Shown here: one piece after another, positions 27,174-36,292 of the stretch | Layout of the letters: each line of letters starts with the position of its first letter | Position numbering within the stretch: position 1 is the first letter of the stretch | Assembly (NCBI GenBank): GCA_963738135.1 | Contig: CAVTVK010000003.1 | Coordinates: 310,001 to 374,000 of the forward strand | Reading direction: 5' to 3' | DNA from: Bog-473 sp963738135 | GTDB taxonomy: Bacteria > Actinomycetota > Acidimicrobiia > Acidimicrobiales > RAAP-2 | Length of the DNA stretch: 64,000 bases | Position numbers and translations under genes: made by a program | The notes under the pieces: generated by a model | Told to the model about the DNA's origin: nothing | What the model saw: the letters and a program-made list of their open reading frames with translations, nothing else | Databases searched by the model: none

Positions 27174-28787
27174 ATGGCGACCCGACCCGATGCACGTCCG
27201 CCGGCGCCGGGCGATGCGGATGCGGGCGGTGGGCCGCGCAATGTCGTCGTCTTGCTGCTCGACAGCCTCAACCGGCACATGCTGGGCAGCTACGGCGGCA
27301 GCGAGTTCGACACACCGAACCTCGACCGTTTCGCCCGCGAGCGGGCCGTGCGTTTCACGTCCCATGTCACCGGCTCGCTGCCGTGCATGCCGGCGCGCCA
27401 CGACATCTTGTGCGGCTCGCTCGACTTCCTCTGGCGGCCCTGGGGCTCCATAGAGGTCTGGGAGGAGCCGATCACCGCTCAACTCCGGCGGGCGGGCGTG
27501 ACGACCATGCTGGTCTCGGACCATCCACACCTCTTCGAGGTCGGGGGCGAGAACTACCACACCGACTTCAGCGCCTGGGACTACGTGCGGGGGCACGAGG
27601 GCGACCCCTGGCGCACGTACCCGGACCCGAGTTCCATCGGCACGCCCGCGCTGCCCGCCCGTGGCGGCGGCTGGTTCTGGCGCGACCGGCTGGGCTGGGC
27701 GGAGGCGGGCGACCGGCCCTACGACCGCTCGCGGACGTTCTTCCGCGCCGAGTCGGACTACCCGGGCCCCAAGACGATGCGGACCGCCGCCACGTGGCTG
27801 CGTGAGGGCGCGCCGGATGATGCGCCGTTCCTGCTCTTCGTGGACGAGTTCGACCCCCACGAGCCGTTCGACACACCCGAGCCCTGGGCCGGGCGCTACG
27901 ACCCGGAGTGGGACGGTGAGCTGTTGATCTGGCCCCCCTACGACGTCGGGGCCGTGGCCGCGGGGAGGCTGAGCGAGCGGGAGGGCCGGCAGATCCGAGC
28001 CAACTACGGGGCCAAGCTCAGCATGATCGACCACTGGGTCGGCCAGGTCTTCGACGCGCTCGACGAGCGCGGACTGTGGGAGCGCACGGCGGTGGTCGTG
28101 TGCACGGACCATGGGCACTATCTCGGGGAGAAGGACATCTGGGGGAAGCCTGGAGTCATGCAGTACGAACCGCTCGGGCATATCCCCTTGCTGGTGCACT
28201 GGCCCGGGGTCGAGGGTGGGACGACGTGCGGGGCGTTGACGACGAATGTCGACATCCACGCCACGCTGGCGGACGTCTTCGGCGTGCAGACCCGGCCGTT
28301 CTCCCACGGAGCGTCGCTGGCTCCGCTGGTGCAGGGTGACGCGGTGCAGGTACGCGAGTGGGCCATCGGCGGCGTGTACGGGAACTGGGTGCAGGTGACC
28401 GACGGCCACCGCAAGTACGCCCGCGGCTCGGTGGGGGACAACTTCCCCTTGTCGATGTGGTCCAACCGCTGGTCGACCATGCCCGTGCACGGCCTGGAGG
28501 ACGCGGTCCGCCTGCCGCCGCCCGACCGACGGGCGCAGTTGGACTTCATGCCGGGTTCGGATGTCCCCGTCATCCGGCAACCCTTCGAGCCCGGAGACCG
28601 GCTGCCGTTCTGGGTCGGAAACAACACCGTCGACGCGCACTTTCTCTATGACCTCGACGAGGATCCGGGAGAGGATCGGAACCTCGTCGGTGCGGCGGTC
28701 GAACCCGAGATGGTGGAACTGCTGCGCACGGCCTTGGTCTCGCTCGACGCCCCCGGCGAGCAACTCGAACGGCTGGGGATCGCGTGA
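27174..28787 (+). CDS. Type I sulfatase (formylglycine-dependent)
   Basis: 537 residues of the alkaline phosphatase/sulfatase superfamily. Metal site VVVLLLDSLNRHMLGSYGG near the start; the modification motif is SLPCMPARHDIL, that is C-x-P-x-R, with Cys expected to become formylglycine. Downstream are LLFVDEFDPHEPFD and VVVCTDHGHYLGEKDIWGKP, the second metal ligands. There is no signal peptide, so it is either cytoplasmic or exported by another route. Natural substrates are sulfate esters of sugars, lipids or aromatics. The neighbouring secreted glycosidase makes a sulfated glycan plausible. Its stop overlaps the Nudix start (GTGA at 28784). The activating enzyme is not in this window. Confidence 0.88.
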   Translation: MATRPDARPPAPGDADAGGGPRNVVVLLLDSLNRHMLGSYGGSEFDTPNLDRFARERAVRFTSHVTGSLPCMPARHDILCGSLDFLWRPWGSIEVWEEPITAQLRRAGVTTMLVSDHPHLFEVGGENYHTDFSAWDYVRGHEGDPWRTYPDPSSIGTPALPARGGGWFWRDRLGWAEAGDRPYDRSRTFFRAESDYPGPKTMRTAATWLREGAPDDAPFLLFVDEFDPHEPFDTPEPWAGRYDPEWDGELLIWPPYDVGAVAAGRLSEREGRQIRANYGAKLSMIDHWVGQVFDALDERGLWERTAVVVCTDHGHYLGEKDIWGKPGVMQYEPLGHIPLLVHWPGVEGGTTCGALTTNVDIHATLADVFGVQTRPFSHGASLAPLVQGDAVQVREWAIGGVYGNWVQVTDGHRKYARGSVGDNFPLSMWSNRWSTMPVHGLEDAVRLPPPDRRAQLDFMPGSDVPVIRQPFEPGDRLPFWVGNNTVDAHFLYDLDEDPGEDRNLVGAAVEPEMVELLRTALVSLDAPGEQLERLGIA

Positions 28788-29302
28788 CGGATCGTGAGGG
28801 CTCCGAGCCCGAGCCCGAGCCCGTGCCCGAGTTCGAGCCCGAGCCCTTCGTGCTGCCACGGATCCCGGCGTCGTCGGGCGCGCTGATCTTCGACGAGCGC
28901 GGCCGGCTCCTCATCGCCAACCCGACCTACAAGGCGCACTGGACGATCCCGGGCGGGATCATGGAGGCGGACGGCGAGACGCCTTGGGAGGCCTGCCAGC
29001 GCGAAGTGCGTGAGGAAGTGGGACTCACCGTCGAGCGCGGGCGCCTCGTCGTCGTCGACTTCCTGCGGCCGAAGAAAGACAAGGCGGAGAAGGCCGGCGG
29101 CATGCGGTTCCTGTTCGATTGCGGCGTGCTGCCCGACGCGGTGCTGGACGCCATCAGCCTGCAGCTCGAAGAACTCTCCGAGCACCGCCTGGTGGATCCG
29201 GCCGAGGCCCTCGAGCTGCTCAGCGGTCCGCTCCGTCGCCGGGTGGGGGCGGCGCTCCAGGCTGAGTCGTGTGTCTATCTGGAGGACGGGCGGCCGGTCT
29301 GA
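28784..29302 (+). CDS. Nudix hydrolase
   Basis: 172 residues. The Nudix box is complete: GGIMEADGETPWEACQREVR then EEVGL, matching G-x5-E-x7-REUxEExGU. These enzymes hydrolyse nucleoside diphosphates linked to another group. The N-terminus has an unusual acidic Glu-Pro run (EPEPEPVPEFEPEPF), unlikely to be part of the fold. It is translationally coupled to the sulfatase by a GTGA overlap; the functional connection is unknown. Ten bases separate its end from the convergent DUF1275 gene. Confidence 0.88.
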   Translation: MTDREGSEPEPEPVPEFEPEPFVLPRIPASSGALIFDERGRLLIANPTYKAHWTIPGGIMEADGETPWEACQREVREEVGLTVERGRLVVVDFLRPKKDKAEKAGGMRFLFDCGVLPDAVLDAISLQLEELSEHRLVDPAEALELLSGPLRRRVGAALQAESCVYLEDGRPV

Positions 29303-29312
29303 CCGACGCGCG

Positions 29313-29996
29313 TCACGACGTGGCCAGCTCGAGGGGGACCTCTCGAGCGAAATAGACGGCCGTGACGGCGACGATGGCAGCGGCGATGCCGAGGGACCAG
29401 GTCGCCCCCGCGTGGAGGACGAGCAGGGCGCCGACGAGCGCGCCGCCGAAGAGGGACACGACCGATGTGATCCCGAGCCGCGCGTGGGGGTTCGTCCCGC
29501 CGGCCAGCCGCGAGCCCGACGCCAGTGCCGTCATGGTGCTCGTCAACACCGTGGTGGACATGTCGGGTACCCGCATGTGCCGCACGGCCGAGTTGCGGAG
29601 GCCGATGGCCGAGGCCAGGAGCGCGATGACGGTGAAGCGCGGCCACCCGGAGCCGATGGTCGCGACCGTGCCGGCGATGACCGCCGTCGTGGCGGTGCAG
29701 GTCGTCTCAATCACCATGGCGGCCAGCAGCAGGTTCCGGGGCGGACGGATCCGTTGCGCCAACTGTCCCCCGACGACGGCGCCGGCGAGGAAGGCGCCGA
29801 GCGCGCAGAGGCTGGCGGTCACCGAGAACCCGGGTGCGCCGGCGACGGCGAATCCGATCAGGGCCACATTGCCGGTCATGTTGGCCGTGAACACGTGCCC
29901 GAGACCGAGGAAGCTCACCGCGTCGACAAAGCCGCTGACGACGGTCAGGGCGGCGAGGGTCACCACCAGCGGCAGGGGTGGATGATCCTCACTCAT
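29313..29996 (-). CDS. DUF1275/YoaK-family membrane protein
   Basis: 227 residues with six hydrophobic segments. The family opening is clear: TVVSGFVDAVSFLGLGHVFTANMTGNVALIG. The middle carries RNSAVRHMRVPDMSTTVLTS, also conserved in this family. Members are thought to be transporters, but no substrate is established. It is the only leftward gene in the 21.6-32.9 kb stretch and lies just upstream of, and divergent from, the VirB4-like gene. Confidence 0.85.
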   Translation of the reverse strand: MSEDHPPLPLVVTLAALTVVSGFVDAVSFLGLGHVFTANMTGNVALIGFAVAGAPGFSVTASLCALGAFLAGAVVGGQLAQRIRPPRNLLLAAMVIETTCTATTAVIAGTVATIGSGWPRFTVIALLASAIGLRNSAVRHMRVPDMSTTVLTSTMTALASGSRLAGGTNPHARLGITSVVSLFGGALVGALLVLHAGATWSLGIAAAIVAVTAVYFAREVPLELATS

Positions 29997-30112
29997 CTGC
30001 GTTCCACCTTCCCCCTTCCCGTCACTGCCGTGATGTCACGTTGCGCGGTTCCGTCAAGGTAACGGAGGCGCTGGCTCGGGCGGGCGACCGTTCACCCGCT
30101 GTGAGGGAGCGC

Positions 30113-31393
30113 ATGCCCCGGGTCCCGGCCCACCAGGTGACGACGCGCAATCTCGGTGCGGCGTACCCGTTCATCGCCGAGGCGGGGCTCGGGCGGCGCG
30201 GTGTGGTCATCGGCGACGACCTGCTCGGCGGCTCCTTCGTGTTCGACCCGTTCGAGCTCTACGCCGCCGGCGTGGTGTCCAACCCGAACATGGTTGTATT
30301 CGGGCAGATCGGGCGGGGCAAGAGCGCCTTCGTCAAGACCTTCCTGTGGCGCCAGGCCGTCTTCGGGCGCCGGGCCTGGGTGGTCGATCCCAAGGGGGAG
30401 TACAGCGACCTGGCCGACGCCTGGGGCGTCCGACCCGTGGCCTTGCGCCCCGGAGGATCGATCCGCCTCAACCCGCTCGACCCCGCTCCCGACGTCGATG
30501 ACGACAGCGCGGCCGGGCCGGACGCCGGTGGGCGCCGGCAAATGGAGCTGCTGTCGTCCCTCGCCAGCGCCTGCCTGGGCCGTGACCTGGTGCCTCGTGA
30601 GCGAGCCGCACTGGCGGCCGCGCTGGCCGAGGTCACCCGAGCCACCGCGGTGCCGACGGTGCCCGAGGTGGTCGAGGCCTTGCTCACTCCGACCGCCGAC
30701 GCCGCCCGCTCGCTCCGCACCGAGCAACGTGAGCTCCTCGAGGACGGGCGAGACGTCGCATTGGAACTGCGCCGGCTCGTGTACGGCGACCTCCGCGGCA
30801 TGTTCGACGGGCCGACGACGGCCGGTCTCGACCTGTCCTCGCCCCTCGTGGTCCTCGATCTGTCCGCGCTGTACTCGTCGGCCGCACTCGGTGTCCTGAT
30901 GGCGTGCGCCACCGCCTGGTTGCAGGCGGCGCTGGCGCGCACGGCCGTCGGCGGGGACGGCGCAGCGCCGGGACGCGGCCGCTTCTTCCTGGTGGTCGAC
31001 GAGGCCTGGGCGATCCTTTCCAACCTGGGCGTGGCACGCTGGCTGCAGTCGTCCTGGAAGCTGTCCCGCGCCTTCGGGGTCTCCAACGTCGCCGTGCTGC
31101 ACCGCGTCTCGGACCTGCGTTCCGTCGGTGCCTCGGACTCCGAGCAGGTGGCACTGGCGCAGGGGCTCCTGTCCGATTCGGAGACCCGCGTGGTCTACGC
31201 GCAGTCGCCGGGCGAGCTGGAGGCGGCGACCGAACTGCTGTCCTTGTCGGCCACCGAGACGGACCTGCTCCCGCAGCTCCGGCGGGGCATCGCGTTGTGG
31301 AAGGTGGGTCAGCGCTCCTTCCTGGTGCAGCACCGCCTTAGTGCCACCGAACGCTCCATCGTCGACACCGACGCCGCCATGATGGCCGGGTAG
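30113..31393 (+). CDS. VirB4/TraC-like ATPase of the T4SS-like module
   Basis: 426 residues. Walker A NMVVFGQIGRGKSAFVKTFL, Walker B GRFFLVVDEAWAIL, and a C-terminal region with RGIALWKVGQRSFLVQH, as in conjugative ATPases. The opening TRNLGAAYPFIAEAGLGRRG and DDLLGGSFVFDPFELY is characteristic of the SCO6881-type group that accompanies SCO6880. It energises secretion-channel assembly or substrate translocation at the inner membrane. The start is uncertain: ATG at 30113 has GGGAG nearby, but the frame is open upstream to 29978 and a TTG at 30041 is possible. The TraG-like gene follows after 2 bp. Confidence 0.85.
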   Translation: MPRVPAHQVTTRNLGAAYPFIAEAGLGRRGVVIGDDLLGGSFVFDPFELYAAGVVSNPNMVVFGQIGRGKSAFVKTFLWRQAVFGRRAWVVDPKGEYSDLADAWGVRPVALRPGGSIRLNPLDPAPDVDDDSAAGPDAGGRRQMELLSSLASACLGRDLVPRERAALAAALAEVTRATAVPTVPEVVEALLTPTADAARSLRTEQRELLEDGRDVALELRRLVYGDLRGMFDGPTTAGLDLSSPLVVLDLSALYSSAALGVLMACATAWLQAALARTAVGGDGAAPGRGRFFLVVDEAWAILSNLGVARWLQSSWKLSRAFGVSNVAVLHRVSDLRSVGASDSEQVALAQGLLSDSETRVVYAQSPGELEAATELLSLSATETDLLPQLRRGIALWKVGQRSFLVQHRLSATERSIVDTDAAMMAG

Positions 31394-31395
31394 TC

Positions 31396-32853
31396 GTGAC
31401 GGGCCTCGCCTCGTTGGTCCTGCCTCTGGGCCTCGGCGGCGCCCTGTTCGCCGGCATCTCCCAGGCCGGCGGAATCCGGTCCGGGCGGACCCACGGCAAG
31501 GCGGCGCCGAGAGGGGCCCGTTGGGCCCGGCGACGCGACCTTCGTCCCCTGCTCGTCCCTGCCGAGGGCACGCCTTCGGGCCGGCTCCTCCTGGGCGTGC
31601 TGCCCGGCCTGGCGCGCCAGAAGGGTGTGGCTGCCGAGCGGGCACAGTCCCTGGTCGTGGTCGGGCCCACCCAGAGCGGGAAGACCACGAGCCTGGCCGT
31701 GCCGGCGATCCTGGGTTGGCAGGGACCCGTGCTCGCCGCCAGCGTCAAGAGCGACCTTCTCCGGCACACGTTGGGGACGCGGTCCCGCCTCGGACGGGTG
31801 TGGTGCATCGATCCGACCGGCGCAACGGGGGCCCGGGCCAGCGACTGGTCGCCCCTGACCGCTTGCTGCCAGTGGCAGGGCGCGTGTCGCGCCGCGGCCG
31901 AACTGTGCGAGGCGGCCAAGGGTGAGGGCACGACCGGCGACGGGGAGTTCTGGTACGCCACCGCAGCCAAACTCTTGGCGCCGCTCTTCGTCGCGGCGGC
32001 GCTCGATGCTCGTTCCATGGCCGACGTGGTGCGCTGGGTCGACACGCAGGAAGTGGGAGAGGTGGCGGCCATCCTCGAGCGCGGCGCCCCGCCCGAGGTC
32101 ATCCATGCCGCGGAGGCGACCTGGTGTCGTGACGACCGCACCCGCAGTTCCGTCTACACCACGGCCGAGACGGTGCTCGCCCCGTTCGCCCATCCGCCAC
32201 CGCGGCTTTCTGCTGGCGGCCCCTTCGAGCCGGATGACCTGCTGCAGGGCGCCCACACGCTGTATCTCTGCGCGCCGGCGCACGATCAGCGGCGGCTACG
32301 CGGGTACTTCACCGCGCTGACCCAGGCCGTGCTGTCCCACGCCTTCTCGGTCGCGACGCGGGCGGGCCGACCGCTGGATCCACCGCTGCTCGTGGTGCTG
32401 GACGAGGCGGCCCATATCGCTCCGCTGCCCGAGCTCGACGGGCTGGCCGCGACCTGCGCGTCGCACGGGATCCAGATCGTCACCGTCTGGCAGGACCTGG
32501 CGCAGGTCCGTGGTCGCTACGGTGCGCGGGCGCCGACGGTGCTGAACAACCACCGCGCCAAGCTGTTCCTGCCCGGGATCGCCGACCCCGACACGCTCGA
32601 GTACGCCAGCCGCCTCATCGGAGACGAAGAGGTCTCGCACCCCTCGGTGACGCGTGACCCCACCGGGCGCCGCTCGACGACAGCGACGACGGCGACACGG
32701 CGGCTGCTGCCACCCGAGGAGTTGCGTTGCCTGTCGCGCGGCCGCGCCGTGTTGGTCTACGGGACGTTGCGGCCGGCGCGGCTGCAGTTGCGCCCGTGGT
32801 GGGCCCAAGGGCGGTTCCGGCGAACGAGACTCAGGCCCGGTCGGACTCCTTGA
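31396..32853 (+). CDS. VirD4/TraG-like coupling ATPase
   Basis: 485 residues. One N-terminal hydrophobic segment (LASLVLPLGLGGALFAGI), then LVVVGPTQSGKTTSLAVPAI (Walker A), PLLVVLDEAAHIAPLPEL (Walker B) and IQIVTVWQDLAQVRGRYG followed by VLNNHRAKLFLPG, all typical of the TraG/VirD4 coupling family that hands DNA or protein to a type IV channel. It is shorter than many TraG proteins because the N-terminal membrane domain has only one helix. The GTG start lies 2 bp after the VirB4-like stop. Its 3' end overlaps the convergent sigma-factor gene by 23 bp. No relaxase was found to pair with it. Confidence 0.87.
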   Translation: MTGLASLVLPLGLGGALFAGISQAGGIRSGRTHGKAAPRGARWARRRDLRPLLVPAEGTPSGRLLLGVLPGLARQKGVAAERAQSLVVVGPTQSGKTTSLAVPAILGWQGPVLAASVKSDLLRHTLGTRSRLGRVWCIDPTGATGARASDWSPLTACCQWQGACRAAAELCEAAKGEGTTGDGEFWYATAAKLLAPLFVAAALDARSMADVVRWVDTQEVGEVAAILERGAPPEVIHAAEATWCRDDRTRSSVYTTAETVLAPFAHPPPRLSAGGPFEPDDLLQGAHTLYLCAPAHDQRRLRGYFTALTQAVLSHAFSVATRAGRPLDPPLLVVLDEAAHIAPLPELDGLAATCASHGIQIVTVWQDLAQVRGRYGARAPTVLNNHRAKLFLPGIADPDTLEYASRLIGDEEVSHPSVTRDPTGRRSTTATTATRRLLPPEELRCLSRGRAVLVYGTLRPARLQLRPWWAQGRFRRTRLRPGRTP

Positions 32854-34147
32854 GGCGAGGCGGCTCGACGTCCCCTGCCCGCGCTCGGCTGACACGGGCA
32901 CGTTCCTCCGACAAGGCGCGTTCTTGCAGGTTGGTGGCCAAGGCCGCAGCGCGATCGAACTCGCGGGCGGCTTCCGACGGACGTCCGAGCCGGTCGAGTA
33001 GGTCGCCCCGCACGCTCGGGAGCAGGTGGTAGCGCTCCAGCGTGCGCGTCTCCACCAGCTGATCGACGAGCTCGAGCGCGGGCTCGGGACCTTTGGCCAT
33101 GGAGACGGCGACGGCCCGGTTGAGCTCGACGATCGGCGACGGCGCAGTGCGGGCGAGCTCGCCGTAGAGCGCGACGAGCTCGGGCCAGTCCGTGTCTTCG
33201 GGGCGAAAGGCGCGGGTGTGGCGGGCGGCAATGGCCGCCTGCAGCGCGTAGGGGCCCCGGGACGCACTGAGCGCTTCGGCGCGGGCCAGGGCGGCCTCGC
33301 CGCGACCGATGTGGAGCCGGTCCCAGGTCCGGCGGTCCTGATCAAGAAGCAGGACGGGCGTGCCCGAGGGCCCGGTGCGGGCGCGCAGGCGCGACGACTG
33401 GAACTCCATCAGGGCGAGGAGGCCGAACACCTCGGGCTCCTCGGGTGCAAGGGCGGAGAGCACCCGGCCGAGCCTCAGCGCCTCGGCACAGAGCTCGGGG
33501 CGCAGCCAGTCCTCTCCGGAGGTGGCCGAGTACCCCTCGTTGTAGATCAGGTAGATCACCTGGAGCACCGATTCCAGGCGGGACTTCCGATCGGCCCCTT
33601 CGGGGATTTCGAAGGCAACGCCGGCATCGGAGATCGTCTTCTTGGCGCGGACGATGCGCTGCGCGACAGTTGGCTCCGGGACCACATACGCCCGGGCGAT
33701 CTCGGGGACAGTCAGTCCACCGACCAGTCGCAGTGTCAGCGCAGTGCGGGCGCCGTCCGAGAGCACCGGGTGGCACGCCACGAACATCAGACGAAGGCGG
33801 TCGTCGGCGATCTCCTCCTTTGATTCCAGACCGGCGTCGATCTCGTCCGCGGGCCGCGTCACCGCACGCTCGAGCTCCGGGCCCAGTTGGGCGTACTTCT
33901 CGCTGAGGGTGCGGTTGCGCCGGAACAGGTCGACCGCCCTGCGCTTGCCCACGGTGGTGAGCCACGCACCGGGGTTGCGCGGGGTGCCGTCGCGGGGCCA
34001 TTGACGCAGGGCGTCGACCAGCGCGTCCTGGGCCAGGTCCTCGGCCAGACCGATGTCGCCGACGAAGGCCGCCAGTGTGGCGACGACCCGGGGGAACTCC
34101 AATCGGAAGACCGCCTCGACCGAGGCGGCCGAATCGGCGGCCGGCAC
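32831..34147 (-). CDS. ECF42-type sigma factor with C-terminal TPR-like extension
   Basis: 438 residues. Sigma region 2: RVVATLAAFVGDIGLAEDLAQDA then PGAWLTTVGKRRAVDLFRR. Region 4: ALTLRLVGGLTVPEIARAY, EPTVAQRIVRAKKTI. These are followed by a helical extension of about 240 residues (YLIYNEGYSATSG, SALAPEEPEVFGLLALMEFQ, RGPYALQAAIAARHTRAFRPEDTDW). This architecture and the adjacent DGPF gene identify the ECF42 group, in which the C-terminal extension is needed for activity and there is no classical anti-sigma factor. The stimulus is unknown. Likely co-transcribed with the DGPF gene, 57 bp upstream. Confidence 0.92.
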   Translation of the reverse strand: MPAADSAASVEAVFRLEFPRVVATLAAFVGDIGLAEDLAQDALVDALRQWPRDGTPRNPGAWLTTVGKRRAVDLFRRNRTLSEKYAQLGPELERAVTRPADEIDAGLESKEEIADDRLRLMFVACHPVLSDGARTALTLRLVGGLTVPEIARAYVVPEPTVAQRIVRAKKTISDAGVAFEIPEGADRKSRLESVLQVIYLIYNEGYSATSGEDWLRPELCAEALRLGRVLSALAPEEPEVFGLLALMEFQSSRLRARTGPSGTPVLLLDQDRRTWDRLHIGRGEAALARAEALSASRGPYALQAAIAARHTRAFRPEDTDWPELVALYGELARTAPSPIVELNRAVAVSMAKGPEPALELVDQLVETRTLERYHLLPSVRGDLLDRLGRPSEAAREFDRAAALATNLQERALSEERARVSRARAGDVEPPRLKESDRA

Positions 34148-34204
34148 GCCTCCGATTCAACCACCCGGTCCAGTCGGTGAGGACGCTGCGATCGGATCGG
34201 GCGA

Positions 34205-34543
34205 TCAGATGACGGGACGGACGCGGCACTCGCCCTCGCCCAGCACGCTCAGGAACCGCTTGGTCCATTCGACGGCCTCGTCCCTGTCGCGGCACTCCAG
34301 GAGGGCCCAGCCGCCGACGACCTCCTTGGCCTCGGTGAACGGCCCGTCCACCACGGTGAATTCACCGTCCTTCAGGCTGACCTTGGCGCCCTCGGACGTG
34401 GGGGCGATGCCGCCCGTGGCGACGATCACGCCTGCCTTGACCGCCTCTTCCACGAACGCGCCCATCTCCTCGTACAGCTCGGGACGGGGGGGCTCGGTCG
34501 GCGTCTCCGCCTCGTTGGCCAGGGTGTAACCCAAGAACCGCAT
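34205..34543 (-). CDS. DGPF/YCII-domain partner protein of the ECF42 sigma factor
   Basis: 112 residues of the YCII-related ferredoxin-like fold. MRFLGYTLANEAETP, then the hallmark VVDGPFTEAKEVVGGWALLE, where DGPF names the family and a Glu/His pair lines a putative active site. Proteins of this type are regularly encoded next to ECF42 sigma factors and may be targets of, or feed signals to, them; the enzymatic role is not settled. ATG at 34543 follows GGAGC. The promoter presumably lies in the 231-bp divergent gap shared with the aldehyde dehydrogenase gene, which contains no other gene. Confidence 0.9.
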   Translation of the reverse strand: MRFLGYTLANEAETPTEPPRPELYEEMGAFVEEAVKAGVIVATGGIAPTSEGAKVSLKDGEFTVVDGPFTEAKEVVGGWALLECRDRDEAVEWTKRFLSVLGEGECRVRPVI

Positions 34544-34774
34544 GGTGGTGCTCCTTCATGTCTCAGTGGAGGCGTCGGTCGCCTCACTCTGGCAGAGCGT
34601 CGAACGGCATGACACGGAATCGACACGCGGCCCGAAGTTTTTTCGCACGGCCGAGGTCAGTCCGGTCGGAGGGCCGGTGGCGGGTGGAGAATGGCGGGTC
34701 CCTGCTGGTCACCTTGCCCTTCGCGGCCACCCTTCCGTAGTCTCGCCTCGGGATTCCAGAGGAAGGGGCGCAGC

Positions 34775-36247
34775 ATGACCGATCAACAGGGTGGCGGCGA
34801 AGTGCGCATGCTCATCGACGGCGAGCTCGTGGAAGCGGCGTCGGGCAAGCGGTTCGACAACATCAATCCGGCCACCGAGGAGGTGCTCGGCGAGGTGGCC
34901 GATGCCTCGGCCGAGGACATGCGACGGGCCATCGACTCCTCTCGACGTGCCTTCGACGAGACCGACTGGTCCACCAATCATGCGCTGCGCAAGCGCTGCC
35001 TCGAGCAGCTGCAGTCCGCTCTCGAAGCCGAGCGGGAGGCCTACCGCGAGGAGATCATCGCGGAGGTCGGCTCGCCGCGCATGATGACCTTCGCGGCGCA
35101 GGTCGACTGGCCGATCGACGAGGCCCTGGGCTGGCCGACCAAGATGATCGACGAGTTCCAGTGGGAGCGGTCGCTGCCTAACTCCGAGATGATGGGGATG
35201 AAGAGTCGGCGCGGGGTCATCAAGGAGCCCATGGGCGTGATCGGCTCCATCGTGCCGTGGAACTACCCGCTGGAGGTCACGCTCAACAAGCTGGGGCCGA
35301 TCCTGGCCACGGGCAACACGACGATCATCAAGCCGGCGCCGGACACACCCTGGAATGCCACTCGGCTCGGCCGCCTCATTGCGGAGAAGACGGACATCCC
35401 GGCGGGCGTGGTCAACGTGGTCACGTCGGCCGACCACCTGGTCGGCGAGGAGCTCACGCTCTCGCCCAAGGTCGACCTCATTTCGTTCACGGGATCGACC
35501 GCGACCGGCAAGAGGATCATGGAGAAGGGCGCAGCCACGCTGAAGCGCGTCTTCCTCGAGCTCGGCGGGAAGTCGGCTCTCATCGTGTGCGACGACGCCG
35601 ACTTCGCGTCAAGCGTCCCGATGGCCGCCATGGTGTGCGTGCACGCCGGCCAGGGATGCGCCATGCAGACGCGGCTGCTGCTGCCCCGGTCGCGCTACGA
35701 CGAGGGTGTGGAGCTCATCACTGCCGGCATGTCGGGGGTTCCATACGGCGACCCGTCGAGCGACGCCGTCGTCATGGGGCCGGTCGTGAGCGCCAAGCAG
35801 CGCGACCGCGTGCTGGGCTACATCGCCAAGGGCCAGGAGGAGGGCGCCAAGCTCGTCTTCGGCGGCGGGCGTCCGGCCGACCAACCCAAGGGCTGGTTCG
35901 TGGAGCCGACGCTGTTCGTGGACGTCGACAACTCCATGACCATCGCCCAGGAGGAGATCTTCGGGCCGGTCTTGTGCGTGATCCCCTACGAGGACGACGA
36001 CGATGCCGTCCGCATCGCCAACGAGAGCCACTACGGCCTTTCGGGCGGCGTCGTGTCGGCATCGGAGGAGCGGGCGACGGCGATCGCCCGCCGCATCCGG
36101 ACTGGTTCCATCGGCGTCAACGGCGGACTCTGGTACGGCGCCGACTCGCCCTACGGCGGCTACAAGGACAGCGGGATCGGTCGTCAGTGCGGCATTGAGG
36201 GGCTCGAGCAGTACCTCGAGACCAAGGCCATCGCCTGGCCGGGCTGA
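34775..36247 (+). CDS. NAD(P)+-dependent aldehyde dehydrogenase
   Basis: 490 residues of the ALDH superfamily, converting an aldehyde to a carboxylate. Features in order: VPWNYPLEVTLNKLGPILATG (substrate-coenzyme loop), ISFTGSTATGKRIM (Rossmann glycine loop), LELGGKSALIVCDD with the general-base Glu, HAGQGCAMQTRLL with the nucleophilic Cys, and QEEIFGPVLCVIPY. ATG at 34775 lies behind GAGGAAGGGG; the longer open frame upstream has no better start. A second ALDH lies 2 kb away on the other strand and is not close to identical, so they probably handle different aldehydes in the same region. Confidence 0.93.
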   Translation: MTDQQGGGEVRMLIDGELVEAASGKRFDNINPATEEVLGEVADASAEDMRRAIDSSRRAFDETDWSTNHALRKRCLEQLQSALEAEREAYREEIIAEVGSPRMMTFAAQVDWPIDEALGWPTKMIDEFQWERSLPNSEMMGMKSRRGVIKEPMGVIGSIVPWNYPLEVTLNKLGPILATGNTTIIKPAPDTPWNATRLGRLIAEKTDIPAGVVNVVTSADHLVGEELTLSPKVDLISFTGSTATGKRIMEKGAATLKRVFLELGGKSALIVCDDADFASSVPMAAMVCVHAGQGCAMQTRLLLPRSRYDEGVELITAGMSGVPYGDPSSDAVVMGPVVSAKQRDRVLGYIAKGQEEGAKLVFGGGRPADQPKGWFVEPTLFVDVDNSMTIAQEEIFGPVLCVIPYEDDDDAVRIANESHYGLSGGVVSASEERATAIARRIRTGSIGVNGGLWYGADSPYGGYKDSGIGRQCGIEGLEQYLETKAIAWPG

Positions 36248-36292
36248 CCGGGCTGGCTCGGCCGGCCTGGGCTCACGAGTCCGGGCCGGAAC

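Noticed and set aside
21612..32853. Complete conjugative plasmid or integrative element
   Set aside because: No relaxase, origin, integrase, partition or replication gene is present in the window; only the channel-type genes are supported.
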